64,000 nucleotides of DNA. It comes from Hyaloperonospora brassicae (Eukaryota; Oomycota; Peronosporomycetes; Peronosporales; Peronosporaceae). The notes beneath the pieces were generated by a model, which was not told the origin of the DNA, did no database searches, and saw only the letters and a list, made by a program, of their open reading frames with translations. The stretch's first letter is position 1. Every line of letters starts with the position of its first letter. Made by a program: the position numbers and the translations under genes. Location: positions 310,001 through 374,000 of the forward strand of contig CANTFL010001407.1 in assembly GCA_947650285.1 (NCBI GenBank), written 5' to 3'. Shown one piece after another: positions 20,389 through 32,114 of this stretch.

Positions 20389-21321
20389 ATGGAGCCTTTG
20401 AGCAATGAGAACGAGGGAGACAGGACACCCGCCTACGCGTTCTTTGGACGCTTGTCGCGCACTGCGTGTCGGTTCATCGACCGTTGCGACCGCTCGCTCC
20501 ACCATACAAACCGGAGCCAGTACCAGCGCAATGAAGAGCATCACAGCAAGTGGTTTGTCATGAACCGCTCGCACATTCGCGAATGCCTCGCCGAGCTCTT
20601 GGGGACGTTTGTCATGATCTGCTTCGGCTTGGGCGTGAACAACCAAGTGAGTCTATCCAACGAGACCAACGGCACGTGGCTCAGCATCAATTTGGCCTGG
20701 GGCATCGGTGTGCTCATGGCCGTGTACTGCTCGGAAGGTGTCAGCGGCGCCCACTTGAATCCAGCCGTTTCGCTTACTCATGCTGTCTATGGACGTCTGC
20801 GATGGTGGAAGCTGCCGGGCTACTGCTTGTCGCAATGCATAGGCGCTTTCATTGGCGCTGCTGCAATTTACCTGTTGGATTACCAGAAAATCCAACGAGT
20901 TGACTCCACCTTGGACACGACGCAGAGCAACTTTGCCACGTACCCGAACGTCGACATCAACAATTATACCGCTTTCTACACGGAAGTGTTGGCTTCGGGA
21001 ATGCTGCTGCTATGCATTTACGCAATCACGGACCAGAACAACCGCTCGCCTGGTACGGTGGGCACGCCTTTTGCGTTTGCGCTCATGATCATGGCACTTG
21101 GGATGAGTTTTGGAATGAACACGGGGTATGCCATGAACCCTGCACGTGACTTTGGTCCTCGTCTCTTGACGTACGCGGTGGGATACGGCTCCAACGTGTG
21201 GACGGCCGATGGCTTTTACTTTTGGATTCCGATTGTAGGTCCGCTCGTTGGAGGTGTGATTGGTGCTGGCTTGTACCGACTTCTGGTCCAGATGCAGCAC
21301 CCGTATGAACAGGATTCCTAA
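20389..21321 (+). CDS. Aquaglyceroporin (MIP family channel)
   Basis: Single exon of 310 residues from ATG 20389, the first ATG of the frame. A 65-residue cytoplasmic N-terminus precedes six hydrophobic segments. The two pore half-helices carry the signature boxes: SGAHLNPAVS with NPA at 124-126, and GYAMNPARDFGPRL with NPA at 250-252. The Asp after the second NPAR and the long loop before helix 5 are the marks of glycerol-conducting members (GlpF type) rather than strict water channels. The product would sit in the plasma membrane or a vacuole membrane and pass glycerol and other small uncharged solutes down their gradient. Oomycetes have several such paralogues. The 18-bp array just upstream is the only regulatory oddity. 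Confidence 0.93.
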   Translation: MEPLSNENEGDRTPAYAFFGRLSRTACRFIDRCDRSLHHTNRSQYQRNEEHHSKWFVMNRSHIRECLAELLGTFVMICFGLGVNNQVSLSNETNGTWLSINLAWGIGVLMAVYCSEGVSGAHLNPAVSLTHAVYGRLRWWKLPGYCLSQCIGAFIGAAAIYLLDYQKIQRVDSTLDTTQSNFATYPNVDINNYTAFYTEVLASGMLLLCIYAITDQNNRSPGTVGTPFAFALMIMALGMSFGMNTGYAMNPARDFGPRLLTYAVGYGSNVWTADGFYFWIPIVGPLVGGVIGAGLYRLLVQMQHPYEQDS

Positions 21322-21631
21322 GATCCCCCGATAAGCAGAACGAGGAATGGCAGCATCGGTATCGCAAGTACAGAATCGATGGGCTGTAGCACTTGCAAGT
21401 CAGTGTCGCATCTTTCGTTATCATCACTTTGTTTCGCAGTGTTTATCTTTATCAGTTGATTTAGTCGTAGCCTCCACATTTGCTGAAACTTTGGCCACTT
21501 AGTAGAGATCGAGCGAGCGAGACGTCTTGGATCGAGAGTCTGCCCGGACAAGAGCAGATGACGGTCGGCGGCAAAACAAGACTCCGATCGTCGCCGTCTC
21601 CATTAGCAGCAGTACACCAAAAGTACACTCG
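21322..21631. other. Convergent intergenic spacer
   Basis: About 310 bp between the stops of the aquaglyceroporin (+) and the large membrane protein (-). It should contain both 3' ends. No structure noted. Confidence 0.6.
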
Positions 21632-24600
21632 CTACGGTGACTCGGCGGGGACACTGGCGTCCGAGAGCCGGCGCTTCATGATGCCGCGCCAGCCGCGACG
21701 TAGACGCTGAGTTTCTTGGAAAGCGATGTATCGTTCTACCAGGTAAGCTTGACCAGCCTTTATGCCCATGGCAATTACTGGCAGCAGTGGTAACGGACCT
21801 GCAAACCATGGCGCTACGAGCCGACTGGACTGTGCGATGCAAGCGAAAATCGCTATTCCGACACTTACCATTGACAGTGCGTTCCAGACCGAAAAGCGCC
21901 GTGTGAATGTTGAGGACGAAAGCGCAAGTGACACGATACCCATAACCGGCGACAGGACGATTGCGAACGGTGGAATGAGCAGCACTGGGATCATGATAGA
22001 GGCGCTGCAATCGTGGTCGATTTCACCGTCGGTAACACATTTTAAGTTGACCAAAATGGCGAAGGTGATTGCGAGATCAACCATGAGAAGCGTGAGCAAT
22101 GAAATGCTCAGCATCCACGACAGGTTGAGTGAACTGCTGCGAGGCAAGTTTCGAGGAAGCAGATGGCGGCGAAGAAACGACGTCAACACTTGACGCGGCG
22201 CCCTAGCAGCGAGACGTCCGCGCAGCTCGTCAGCACATATCAGCACCCCCGGGACGGGCAGCGAGCCATCAACGGGTCCAAGCCAGCCTTCGTAATAAAT
22301 GCGATGCGATGCGCTGTTTACAGTCCTCTTCTTCGCAGACGCCGATCCCACCAACGCATCATCCGCGCTCACGTTTCGCCCTGAATGCCCACTCCCGGTC
22401 AGCCCATCTCTAGGCGAACTAGAAGAACGTATTCGTAGTGCCTCTTCTCGAATGCTACTCACAGGGATTTGGGCCAGAGCGTTGCCGCTTCCTGGAGCAG
22501 TGGAAGTGCGACTGCTCACTTGTGACAGTTCGTTGCTGCTGACTGCTGTGCTCGACCTATTCGTGTCGTACAGCATGTCGTCGTTGCCAAAGCTGCCATT
22601 ACGATGAGGTCCAGGATAATCAAGTGAACTCCCACGACCGTATCCGTACACATCATTGATGTTGTAGCAATCCGGGTCTTTCCAACAGTTGCTACTGTAA
22701 CCTTGCCGACTTGGGACTGACGCCAACTGCTGGGAGCTGCGATTGTTGTCAACGTTGTCACATGAATCTTCTGCTGTCGAAAGAAAGAGGCCGAGCTTAA
22801 ATTCCTCCCCCATGTTCAGCTCGTCTCGCACGTAGAATCTACCAAGATAAATGCGCAATCCCCCTAGCTTACTTGAGTTGCTCCCTAGCGCAGATAAAGC
22901 GCGTTGTTTCTCCAAGTACACTGCAGCAGGCAGAAGCGAGTCCACTAGTGAAACCTCATCGCGCTGCACGACACGTAGCAGCTCGTTGAGCTCGGCAACA
23001 AATTCAATCCATGGCTCATCAATAAACGCCGTTAGCTCAGGACACTGAGGGATAGATCGCACAAGCAGATCATTCGGGTCCAAGTAGAACGGCGAGAAGT
23101 ATGTTCCGCAACCAGCAAATAGTAGCACAAGCGGCAGCGATGGCTTGCCAATCTTTGTTGTGGGCACACACACGGACTGTGAGCTCTCTTTGTACAATAA
23201 CTCAAGGTAAACAAGAGAGTAATCAGCACAATAGCCGAGCTTTACGGCATTGAGTAGACCACGAGCTCGAGGCCCTTTCATACAGGCGTGGTTGTACTTC
23301 GCAACAATCCGCTTGAGCTCGTTCACACGAATATGTCGTCGGAACAGCTTCACCTCGGACGCGAATGGGTAGCATATCAATGCCACTAGATAATACACAA
23401 CCTCCCCCCAGCTGGAGCAAGGACCACGTTGCCAGGCCAAAACGCGGTTAATGCGGTCCGCCAAGTTCTTAAACTCGACATCGTACAAAACCTTCTTAAG
23501 CGATGGCGGCACTGTCGTCCGAAGCTTCAGCGGCGAGTCAGGATCGTTGTACCCAGCCAAGTATAAACGGGACATGTGCTCGGGTAGATCACGCTCCATG
23601 AGCTTCGGGTAGACAACTCGTGGCCAGTAAAAGCACCGAAAGATCGACACAAACCAGCTGCGCTGCGAGTTCGCTACAGCCGATGAAAGTAAATGTTGCC
23701 GTTCACCCTTCGTATCCCGACTGTTGTACATACGAGTGTACGATGGCTCTTTGCGGTTTCGACACGCGTATCCGAGAGAAATAAAGAAAGTCACTATGCC
23801 CATCAACACAAGAGCAAAACCAATTTCACCGCCGCATGCATCCAGTAACTGCTGGATTGGCGATACACAGTGATATCCTGAATATCCGGGATCGCATGCC
23901 CAATCGCATTGCGCGCTGGTGGCACCACGGCCAATGTAGTGCGCGTTTGCCGGCGCATTGCTGCACAATACGCATTTGGCACTGTTGCTCTCAGACTTGT
24001 ATTTCCCTACGGCGCACAACCGACAGAACAATCCGCCGGAGCCAGGTGGGCATGGAAAACCAAAGAACGAGCCACTTGCGCCAGCCGGTACTAGGTAGTT
24101 CGGCGCTTCTTCAGTGGCTGGTGCCGGCAATGCTGGTGCGTCGCTATCACTGCTAGCTGGATTGTACGAGGTGGCTCCTCCTGCCACTGTGTAATTACCA
24201 TCAAATCCTCTTGTGCACCGATCAAAGGTACTCAGCTCGCAGCCGGTAAGCTGCAAGCGACCGCCACCGCCACCACCGCCGCAAAGGCGAGGAATGATTG
24301 TTGGAGCTGGTGGTGCCTCAATGCCGTCGGCAACATCACCTTGAATGGTTCCAGTATATAAATCTGATGATGCCTGAAATGCTGAGGCACTCACGACGCT
24401 ATTGACAGTGTCAATACATTCCGAGCCACCACCGACAGCGCTGATATGCCCATGACCACGCAGAAATTGTGCGACAGAGAGCCCCAAGAACCCGCCGGAG
24501 CCACCACCTGCACCGTTTGCCCCACCAACGCCGTTGCAACGAATTTCGCCATTGAGTACGAGACCGGTTGCACCAAGCAATACGACACCACCACCATTTC

Positions 24601-27181
24601 CGCCATCCACACAACCGCCACCTGAGCCTAGCATGCCTGCACCGGATCGAGTTCCATACGGCAGACCGCCAGGTGCATAAGTACCAGTTGCAGTCACCAC
24701 GCTTGAATCAGCTCCATTACCACCGTATCCCGCACCTCCCCCGATGGAGCCAACACACGATCCCATGCCCGGGCCCTGATTCGCCAATTCTCCAGTTCCA
24801 TCTGCTGAGACGACAGATCCTTGAGAGATTTCGACAGAGTCAGTTGCGCACAACAAGACGGCTCCTCCGCGCACAAGGCCAATATGTTGTATCAAAAGTT
24901 CATCATTCTGCAAGAATTGATCGTCAAGTTGTTGCTCTTCCACTTCCGCGGTACCGACATAAATTGATCCAAGCGCGTGTAAGACTAGCGTAAAATTGCT
25001 TGCTATCAACGACGCTGACAGGATACTTAACGCCGCAGACACCTGCTCCGATCCAAACTGTGTATCGTTCTTCACCACGTCTTCTTCCAATGAACGAAGC
25101 GATGGCCACTGTTGCTCTCCACAGGAGCCAAATATCGCTTTCATATTTGGACTATTGAGCGCTTCCACGTGGCCATTTATTGAAATTGAGTGCTCGGAAG
25201 ACACAGATAGCACTCCAACAGATATTGTTCCACCCAGTACAACATCACCTCCACTTACCACCGCCAGCACTTTCTCGTCAAACCCATTCGTTGTTGCAAT
25301 TCCCGCATCACTAGAATCAAGGGCGCTCGATACATTGGCGTCCAAGTGAACGCTCCCGCTTGCAACAATTTGTGCGCTCCTTGCAAACTCTAAAACAGTA
25401 GTGCCATCCATCGACAAAGAGCGAGCAGACAGCTGTAGTGCGCTAGTAGGCATGATAATGTGCGAGTCACTGGAAACGACCATGTCACGCACTCGAACTT
25501 TCAGAAACGAAGACTCGTTGCCAAAATGACTACCGATCAAAGTAGGCCGTTGGTGCGTCAACCGCAGTGCATCCAACAGGAATGATCCATTGATAACTGT
25601 AAGGTCTCCTCCCGGCAGCTTCAGGCAGCTCGAGGCAACAACAGCACCGTCGGAAATCGTCAATGCATCAATATTCTCTGCCGCGTCATTCTCGATGTAT
25701 AAACTCGTGACCGCACCACCGATCACCGTGTCCGTGACGTCAAACTCCACAGCTTCTCCGTCATCAGCTTCCACACGATTGGGCCACAGACGCTGCAAGC
25801 CGTTGTCAACAAGAAGGTGGGCCTCATGCACGCCGTTCAAATGCTGCACTACTTGGTAGTACGTACCCGCTGCACCAGCAAGCGCTGAAATCTGCACGTG
25901 GCGAAAGCGGCTACTCATTGCTAACAAGCTCTTCACTTGGTCCGATCGGAGTGTGCCTCCAGTTGTATCAATCGCACTGCTGTCCAGCTGACTGGACATG
26001 TAGCTAACCTGCACTCGGCCACCGCCTCCTGCAGGAAAACAGTCCGTAATACCACGGTCTACTGCCCGGTCCGTGCAAAATGCGTCCCCTCCTTTCGCCT
26101 GGACGGCCCCTCTCAACGACAGCGCGTTGGCCAAGATGTAGACCGAGCCGCCCGAGCCGCCACTGACACCATCCACAGCAGCTGCTCCGTTCGCCTGAAT
26201 CGTCGCGCCTTCCATCACAACGACGTCTTTCGATGCTCGAATTTGGATCCGACCGCCTCCACTGACCGTAGCAACAACGTGTTCACGCTCGCTCGCACCT
26301 TCTTGGCCCTCGTCTGCCGTGGCCCCAACCGTCGCTCGACTCCCACTGCCCAATAGAAACGGCGCAATCAGCGCACTCGGATCGGCCGCCGCGTCCCCCG
26401 ACTGCTTCCGCGCGACCGCGTCGGCCAACAGCTCCTTCTCGATCGCCCACAGCGCCGCCAGCTGCCAGCCCGCACTGCTTTGCTGCAGCAGCACTTCTTT
26501 CCCGTCCTTCGTGTGGTCCACGCGCGCCGTCCGCCCGCGCACGTCAAAGAACCCGTGCGTGGTCTGCTCCGTGAGCATCGACGCGTTCGCAATGAGGCGC
26601 TGGCCGCCGCCGCCGCCGTAGCTCGCGCCCCACACGTCGGTGCCGGTAAACAGTCCGTCCTGCGCGCGGAACACGCCGCTGTACGACGCCGTGAGCTGCG
26701 CCTGCGCTGCCAAGTGCACGAACGCGGCCTCGAGGCTCATGGACGTGGCCCGGAGCGTCGCGCGGGCGCCCACGAGCACCGTCTGCCCAGCGCCGACGTG
26801 CAGCAAACAGTCGTCGCCGTCGACGGCAACGGCGACGCCTGGGGCCAGCGCGAGCGAGCCAGCGACGTCCCAGTGGCACGTGTAGCCATCGACCGCCGTC
26901 TGGGGCGCGTGGGGTGTTTGGCCGGCGGAAGTTGAGGTGCTGGTGGTGTGGACCGACACCCCTGTCAAACGTGATATCGAAGGCCGCGGTCCGCAGGTGA
27001 AAGATACCGACTGGTCGAACGTGCACGACGACGTGCTGGCGTTCCACGCGCAGTACTCGTGGTAGTCGACGCAGTGCGGCGATTCCGACGAGGCGGTAGC
27101 GCCGCGACAGCTGCGGACGAAGACGAGGAGGAAGAGCGTGCGAAGCAGTGGCCGATGCGCAGCGGCCATGCCGTCTGCCAT
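21632..27181 (-). CDS. Very large glycine-rich extracellular / membrane protein (plant-oomycete type)
   Basis: One uninterrupted exon of 1849 residues from ATG 27181 (a second ATG at 27169 is equally possible; the frame upstream has no ATG). The N-terminus is a signal peptide (RPLLRTLFLLVFVRSCRG). About 1000 residues of beta-helix-like repeats follow, with glycine clusters (GGSGGSVYILA, GGGGGRLQL) alternating with short strands. Then comes a Cys-rich EGF/TNFR-like stretch near 1040-1100 (CPPGSGGLFCRLCAVGKY), a membrane helix near 1117 (FALVLMGIVTFFISLGY), a long cytoplasmic region, and four more hydrophobic helices near 1690-1800. This order matches the large glycine-rich proteins of plants (Arabidopsis At5g11700/At5g47020 group) of unknown function. 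A cell-surface or wall-facing adhesion or sensing role is inference. Head-to-head with DIM1. Confidence 0.85.
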   Translation of the reverse strand: MADGMAAAHRPLLRTLFLLVFVRSCRGATASSESPHCVDYHEYCAWNASTSSCTFDQSVSFTCGPRPSISRLTGVSVHTTSTSTSAGQTPHAPQTAVDGYTCHWDVAGSLALAPGVAVAVDGDDCLLHVGAGQTVLVGARATLRATSMSLEAAFVHLAAQAQLTASYSGVFRAQDGLFTGTDVWGASYGGGGGQRLIANASMLTEQTTHGFFDVRGRTARVDHTKDGKEVLLQQSSAGWQLAALWAIEKELLADAVARKQSGDAAADPSALIAPFLLGSGSRATVGATADEGQEGASEREHVVATVSGGGRIQIRASKDVVVMEGATIQANGAAAVDGVSGGSGGSVYILANALSLRGAVQAKGGDAFCTDRAVDRGITDCFPAGGGGRVQVSYMSSQLDSSAIDTTGGTLRSDQVKSLLAMSSRFRHVQISALAGAAGTYYQVVQHLNGVHEAHLLVDNGLQRLWPNRVEADDGEAVEFDVTDTVIGGAVTSLYIENDAAENIDALTISDGAVVASSCLKLPGGDLTVINGSFLLDALRLTHQRPTLIGSHFGNESSFLKVRVRDMVVSSDSHIIMPTSALQLSARSLSMDGTTVLEFARSAQIVASGSVHLDANVSSALDSSDAGIATTNGFDEKVLAVVSGGDVVLGGTISVGVLSVSSEHSISINGHVEALNSPNMKAIFGSCGEQQWPSLRSLEEDVVKNDTQFGSEQVSAALSILSASLIASNFTLVLHALGSIYVGTAEVEEQQLDDQFLQNDELLIQHIGLVRGGAVLLCATDSVEISQGSVVSADGTGELANQGPGMGSCVGSIGGGAGYGGNGADSSVVTATGTYAPGGLPYGTRSGAGMLGSGGGCVDGGNGGGVVLLGATGLVLNGEIRCNGVGGANGAGGGSGGFLGLSVAQFLRGHGHISAVGGGSECIDTVNSVVSASAFQASSDLYTGTIQGDVADGIEAPPAPTIIPRLCGGGGGGGRLQLTGCELSTFDRCTRGFDGNYTVAGGATSYNPASSDSDAPALPAPATEEAPNYLVPAGASGSFFGFPCPPGSGGLFCRLCAVGKYKSESNSAKCVLCSNAPANAHYIGRGATSAQCDWACDPGYSGYHCVSPIQQLLDACGGEIGFALVLMGIVTFFISLGYACRNRKEPSYTRMYNSRDTKGERQHLLSSAVANSQRSWFVSIFRCFYWPRVVYPKLMERDLPEHMSRLYLAGYNDPDSPLKLRTTVPPSLKKVLYDVEFKNLADRINRVLAWQRGPCSSWGEVVYYLVALICYPFASEVKLFRRHIRVNELKRIVAKYNHACMKGPRARGLLNAVKLGYCADYSLVYLELLYKESSQSVCVPTTKIGKPSLPLVLLFAGCGTYFSPFYLDPNDLLVRSIPQCPELTAFIDEPWIEFVAELNELLRVVQRDEVSLVDSLLPAAVYLEKQRALSALGSNSSKLGGLRIYLGRFYVRDELNMGEEFKLGLFLSTAEDSCDNVDNNRSSQQLASVPSRQGYSSNCWKDPDCYNINDVYGYGRGSSLDYPGPHRNGSFGNDDMLYDTNRSSTAVSSNELSQVSSRTSTAPGSGNALAQIPVSSIREEALRIRSSSSPRDGLTGSGHSGRNVSADDALVGSASAKKRTVNSASHRIYYEGWLGPVDGSLPVPGVLICADELRGRLAARAPRQVLTSFLRRHLLPRNLPRSSSLNLSWMLSISLLTLLMVDLAITFAILVNLKCVTDGEIDHDCSASIMIPVLLIPPFAIVLSPVMGIVSLALSSSTFTRRFSVWNALSMVSVGIAIFACIAQSSRLVAPWFAGPLPLLPVIAMGIKAGQAYLVERYIAFQETQRLRRGWRGIMKRRLSDASVPAESP

Positions 27182-27489
27182 GCCGTCTGCATGCCGTTGA
27201 TCGTTCACGGGGTGCACCGCGCGCACTCGGAGTGATGGTCACCGCGGGTCAAGTGCGTTTTATCAAGTATCACAAACCACAACGATCCGTGGTCGGTGTC
27301 AATGGGCGCCGTGCCAACAACTCGACCGTTGGCCGTATCATGATACACAGGTGATAGCACCGCCCGCGTGGCAGTCGGACCTTTTTCTGCCCGTGCGACC
27401 TCCTCCACGCGCGGTCGTCCCTCCCCTCGTTCGAGTGACGTCTGCCACTGTCCCACGTGTCCCGCCGCTCTGGTCATTCGCGCGTTTGC
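27182..27489. promoter_or_regulatory. Divergent promoter between the large membrane protein and DIM1
   Basis: About 310 bp separate the two divergent start codons, so both promoters and 5' UTRs lie here. No clear TATA box; the DIM1-proximal half is C-rich. Specific factor sites cannot be assigned. Confidence 0.55.
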
Positions 27490-27918
27490 ATGTCGTACTT
27501 ACTGCCGCACCTCGAGAGCGGCTGGGCCGTCGACCAGGCGATCCTGAACGAAGGCGACCGCGTGGTCGTGCTCCGCTTCGGCCATGACCACGACCCGACG
27601 TGCATGCAGATGGACGAAGTGCTGTGCGGCGTCGCGGAGGACGTGAAGAATTTTGCTGCGATTTATGTGGTCGACATCACGGAAGTGCCCGATTTCAACA
27701 CCATGTACGAGCTCTACGACCCCTGTACGGTCATGTTTTTCTTCCGGAACAAGCACATTATGATCGACCTTGGCACGGGCAACAACAATAAGATCAATTG
27801 GGCGTTTAACAACAAACTCGAGATGATTGACATCATTGAGACCGTCTATCGAGGCGCGCGGAAAGGCCGCGGACTTGTTATTTCGCCGAAAGACTACTCG
27901 ACGAAATACCGCTACTAG
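27490..27918 (+). CDS. DIM1: DIM1 / TXNL4A, U5 snRNP thioredoxin-like splicing protein
   Basis: A 142-residue, single-exon protein, the exact usual length of the family. ATG 27490 is chosen because the family begins MSYLLPHLESGW. The whole chain follows the conserved DIM1 pattern: DQAILNEGDRVVVLRFGHD, a thioredoxin-like fold with CMQMDE in place of the redox CxxC, VDITEVPDFNTMYELYDPC, FFFRNKHIMIDLGTGNNNKI, and the C-terminal RGLVISPKDYSTKYRY. DIM1 is a core component of the U4/U6.U5 tri-snRNP needed for pre-mRNA splicing in the nucleus and was first linked to mitosis in yeast. It is under strong constraint, so this is the safest call in the window. Divergent from the large membrane protein gene. 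Confidence 0.98.
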   Translation: MSYLLPHLESGWAVDQAILNEGDRVVVLRFGHDHDPTCMQMDEVLCGVAEDVKNFAAIYVVDITEVPDFNTMYELYDPCTVMFFFRNKHIMIDLGTGNNNKINWAFNNKLEMIDIIETVYRGARKGRGLVISPKDYSTKYRY

Positions 27919-30440
27919 AGACTCGCAGCCGCTGGGACAGGTAAAAAAACCACTGAGCGTTCCTAGTGACGTGCGTGTCCTACCGTTTGAATGGACTCTT
28001 TGTTTCGTCACTCTATTTCTTCTTTTGACGTTACTCGTTTACTTTTCGATAGGTTCTCAGTTCTTTTCCCTCTTTTCTCGTTTTCTTCGTCGTCTCTTTC
28101 TTCGTGTTCTTCCGCATCTTTTCTTCTTGTGGGAACTTTGCTGGCGGATTCTCAAAGATGTGGTGTGAAAGAAGACGAGGAAGAAGTCGGAAGTCATTGA
28201 CAGATGACACTTATAGATATACTCGCAGTAAGAAGCTTGGAACGCCATGCAGGGGACGGTCGGATCGCGGGGTATCATGGCGTTGTACGATAGCACGTAG
28301 CTGCTGCATCTTCAACAATAAGGGCAGCGCCGTATCTACCCTCGTGGTCTGGGCACCACTTCATAAGTGTAATCGTGTCGCCTGCATATCTCTTCGAACA
28401 GTTTTCTCGCACACCGTTCGTCGCCATAGCAAGAGCACCACCAATCAATTCGACCGCCTCGTTTCGTGCCGGTTCTGTGTCGCAGTTGCATAGCTCCTCT
28501 ATACGCGGCCGTCGCGCTTGCATCGTGGTATGAAAGAGGACGCAAAGTGCTCGTGCGAAAGTAGCGAATCAATCTATGCGCTAACAGGACCACACGTGCA
28601 ATCACGATCACCAGCATTGACTTCTGCACTAGTCGTACAGTTTCGCGGTCGTACACGGGTTCAACGACATTGTAAAACTAAACTTGCGCCTGGAGTTAAC
28701 GACTGTCGACGGCACTAGTTCCGAAAGTCGCTAAGCATTCAAATTCTTCTGTAGATATGATGACGCGTTTTGTGGTCGACATTATTCGACGCCACCTATG
28801 CACACGACAATAAGCTGTCGTTTTCTGTATTCGAAAGTCACCAACCAACTGTAACGATTTACTTACATGCTCGGTCAAGTAAGGTGCTGGAGTGATACAT
28901 ACACACAGGCGAACAAGTCGAATACGGCCGAATGGCTCACTGTCACAGTTGCTATGCACATCGCATATATCATAGTTCCTCATTTGCATGTAGGTACATA
29001 TTGATATGATGGATGACGCAATTGGGGAGCAGCGGCGAGCAACACGAAAACGAGAACGATTTCGTGACACGTGATTAGCAAAGTGAAGGCTCAAAGAGTA
29101 TACGACAGATAAAGGAGCGAACGTTGCAGACACGACGTGAGTGGTGACATTGTAGCTGATACACAAAACTTATCACGACTGGCGCTGGCTAATGACGATA
29201 CCCACTCTGACATTGACACGTCCCACCGACCGACGCACAAGTCGACGCGCTTGCAAGTGGTCCAGACGACATTGAGGATCAGGCTGGATGTTTGGGATAG
29301 CTCAGGACTCAAGATTCAGACGAGAAATGTGTGGTGGTGTGGGAATCTTGTCCCATTCAGTTGATGAGATAAACGAACGTTCTATCAGGGAAAGGAGACA
29401 TGCATTCGCGCATGCTGCCGAGCTACGTCTACACCTACCACTTTACTTTCCGCATCGTCGAGCACACTTGCTTCCATCCCTCCTTGCCTCATCTCATCTC
29501 ATCTCGCCCTCTCGTAGACTCAAATCGACACTGGCTATCTGCATCTGTCAACGTAAAAAGCATACACTTAGGTCATGCCATGCAGGTGCCTCCTTTCGCC
29601 CGCATTGTTGCGCTGCAGCATATATAGTAAAACCGATGAGGCTGTGTGTTGAATATGAAGCTACAACCTTTGTTCATGTGCTTGTTTGCGATTACGGATG
29701 AGTCCGTTTTGGCTGCAACACTGGGTGTTCACAGAGAGATAGATACATCATATGTTGCGCAGTTAGTTCCCGTTACACATCCGTCATGTGCGGTAGTGTA
29801 CACGTATCTGAAAGAAAATTGCGGCGTGACGCTTAGTCTGTCCAAACAATCAGATTATTGTGTCAGTCAACGAGGTACTGTACACGAGCCGCAAATTTGC
29901 TTTAAAGGAGTTATAGAAAGATAGTTCCGATTGAGAGGGTCAAGAACGGCGGCGTGTACCAAAGTTGTGGCGTTCTCTTCTGATGACGCACTGCTTCGAT
30001 GGATTCATGCACGAGTCGTACAGATTACGTCATACGATCAGCGTTCCGTTCAGCGCAATCATAGTCTCATGTCATTGTAGTAAACATTTTCCTTCCGACA
30101 AACACGACATGGACCATAGCTAGAGAGAGAGAGAGAGAAAAGAGAGAGAAGGTTTGAGGTGTATTCGGGTATAGGAACCATAGCTTAACGTCGTTTGCGT
30201 ATCGCCATTTCTTGTGCTCATGGGTACTTGTATCCAACCAACAGCTAAAGTGAAAAAGCAAACACCGTGACAATGAATTCTTTCAAACGTGTATTTGTGA
30301 CCTGTATCGACTCGCAGTACTCTGTCGCATGAACGAAGAAGTGTGTTACTACGCCACGCAGATAAGACAAGCCGCTTGTGTCGAGGAGCAACGAAGGCTG
30401 TAGTGACGATACTAGTCGCTGCGGGCTCTCTTTGGACGCA
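27919..30440. other. Intergenic, no gene supported
   Basis: The first 200 bp are T-rich and probably the DIM1 3' region. Only short ORFs lie beyond, several in conflicting frames, none recognisable. A GA-rich tract sits at 30120-30150. Confidence 0.5.
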
Positions 30441-31142
30441 TTACGACGTGCCAGAGTTATAGAGCGGCGGGCGGACGTAAAAACGTTGGTATCTGCGAAA
30501 CGCCTTCTGTCTATCCGGGAATTTCCCCATCGTTCCCCGCAACTTTAACTTTCGAAAAAGAAGTCTCGAGTCATCATATGTGCTCAACCAGCTCTCGAGC
30601 TGGACAACTTGTAACTTCACAGCTAGCTTCTTGGTGTGCTCAACCGTTGCCGCTTTGGCTAGCATGTCGACGAGAATTTCATCGTCATAGTGCTCCAATA
30701 ACTCTTCGTACATGCTCTCATAGGCTCTTTCGTGCGTTTGTCGCATGTATTCAGCCCAAACGTTGATATACGGATGGTCGAATGGGGAGATGCTTGGATC
30801 GCCTAGGACGGGTACGAATCGGCTCAGGACGTACTCCGGTGGCTTATCAAAGTAAAGCCACCGTTTAAAGCGCAAGCGCGTCAATCTGGCCTTAAGAGCT
30901 TCGGCTATAGGCAATTCCTCCAGCACTTGTCTTGCAGAAAACGCTCGATTCTCCGGAGGAAGACGATCTGTCATGTCGGATTGTACCTCCTGTTCTGGAG
31001 CGACCGATAAGTGGTCGGCAGAAGGTGCAACCTCATCCGCAATGGAGCCAAGTGAGCGGGGATTTTCTGGGCCTGATGCTGCCGTGGCACTTGGGAGGAT
31101 CGCGAGCGTACTCGACAGCAGGAGAAGGACCTTGCAGCGCAT
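30441..31142 (-). CDS. Secreted WY-domain effector candidate with degenerate RXLR
   Basis: A 233-residue, single-exon protein from ATG 31142; the frame upstream has no ATG. Residues 1-22 are a clear signal peptide (KVLLLLSSTLAILPSATAA). RSLG at 29-32 stands where RXLR would be, and no dEER follows. The body shows the alpha-helical W/Y/L pattern of Peronosporales effectors: a W motif near residue 95 (RFKRWLYFDKPPEYVLSRF), a Y-type helix (YINVWAEYMRQ), an L-type helix (LVDMLAKAATVEHTKKLA), a second W motif near 184 (QLESWLSTYDDSRLLFRKL), and a final DRQKAFRRYQRFY. Such proteins are delivered into plant cells to dampen immunity; the target here is unknown. Location at the edge of the repeat-rich zone fits effector genomics. 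A variant or absent RXLR is known in downy mildews, so this is a candidate, not a proven effector. Confidence 0.78.
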   Translation of the reverse strand: MRCKVLLLLSSTLAILPSATAASGPENPRSLGSIADEVAPSADHLSVAPEQEVQSDMTDRLPPENRAFSARQVLEELPIAEALKARLTRLRFKRWLYFDKPPEYVLSRFVPVLGDPSISPFDHPYINVWAEYMRQTHERAYESMYEELLEHYDDEILVDMLAKAATVEHTKKLAVKLQVVQLESWLSTYDDSRLLFRKLKLRGTMGKFPDRQKAFRRYQRFYVRPPLYNSGTS

Positions 31143-31969
<827 letters not shown>

Positions 31970-32114
31970 AGGGACGCGCTAAACAGCGCCAACTGAAAGA
32001 CTACCTGGCGCCAACTCAATCTTTAACTACACAAATACATATAATCAGTTGAATTTGGGTCGTAATTTGTGTTCGTCTTCACAGAGGACAAAATGACAGC
32101 GGTACGTAGCACCG
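31970..32114 (+). repeat. Left terminal inverted repeat
   Basis: Matches the reverse complement of 33642-33786 along its whole length, including AGCGCCAACTGAAAGACTAC and ATAATCAGTTGAATTTGGGT. Confidence 0.88.
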
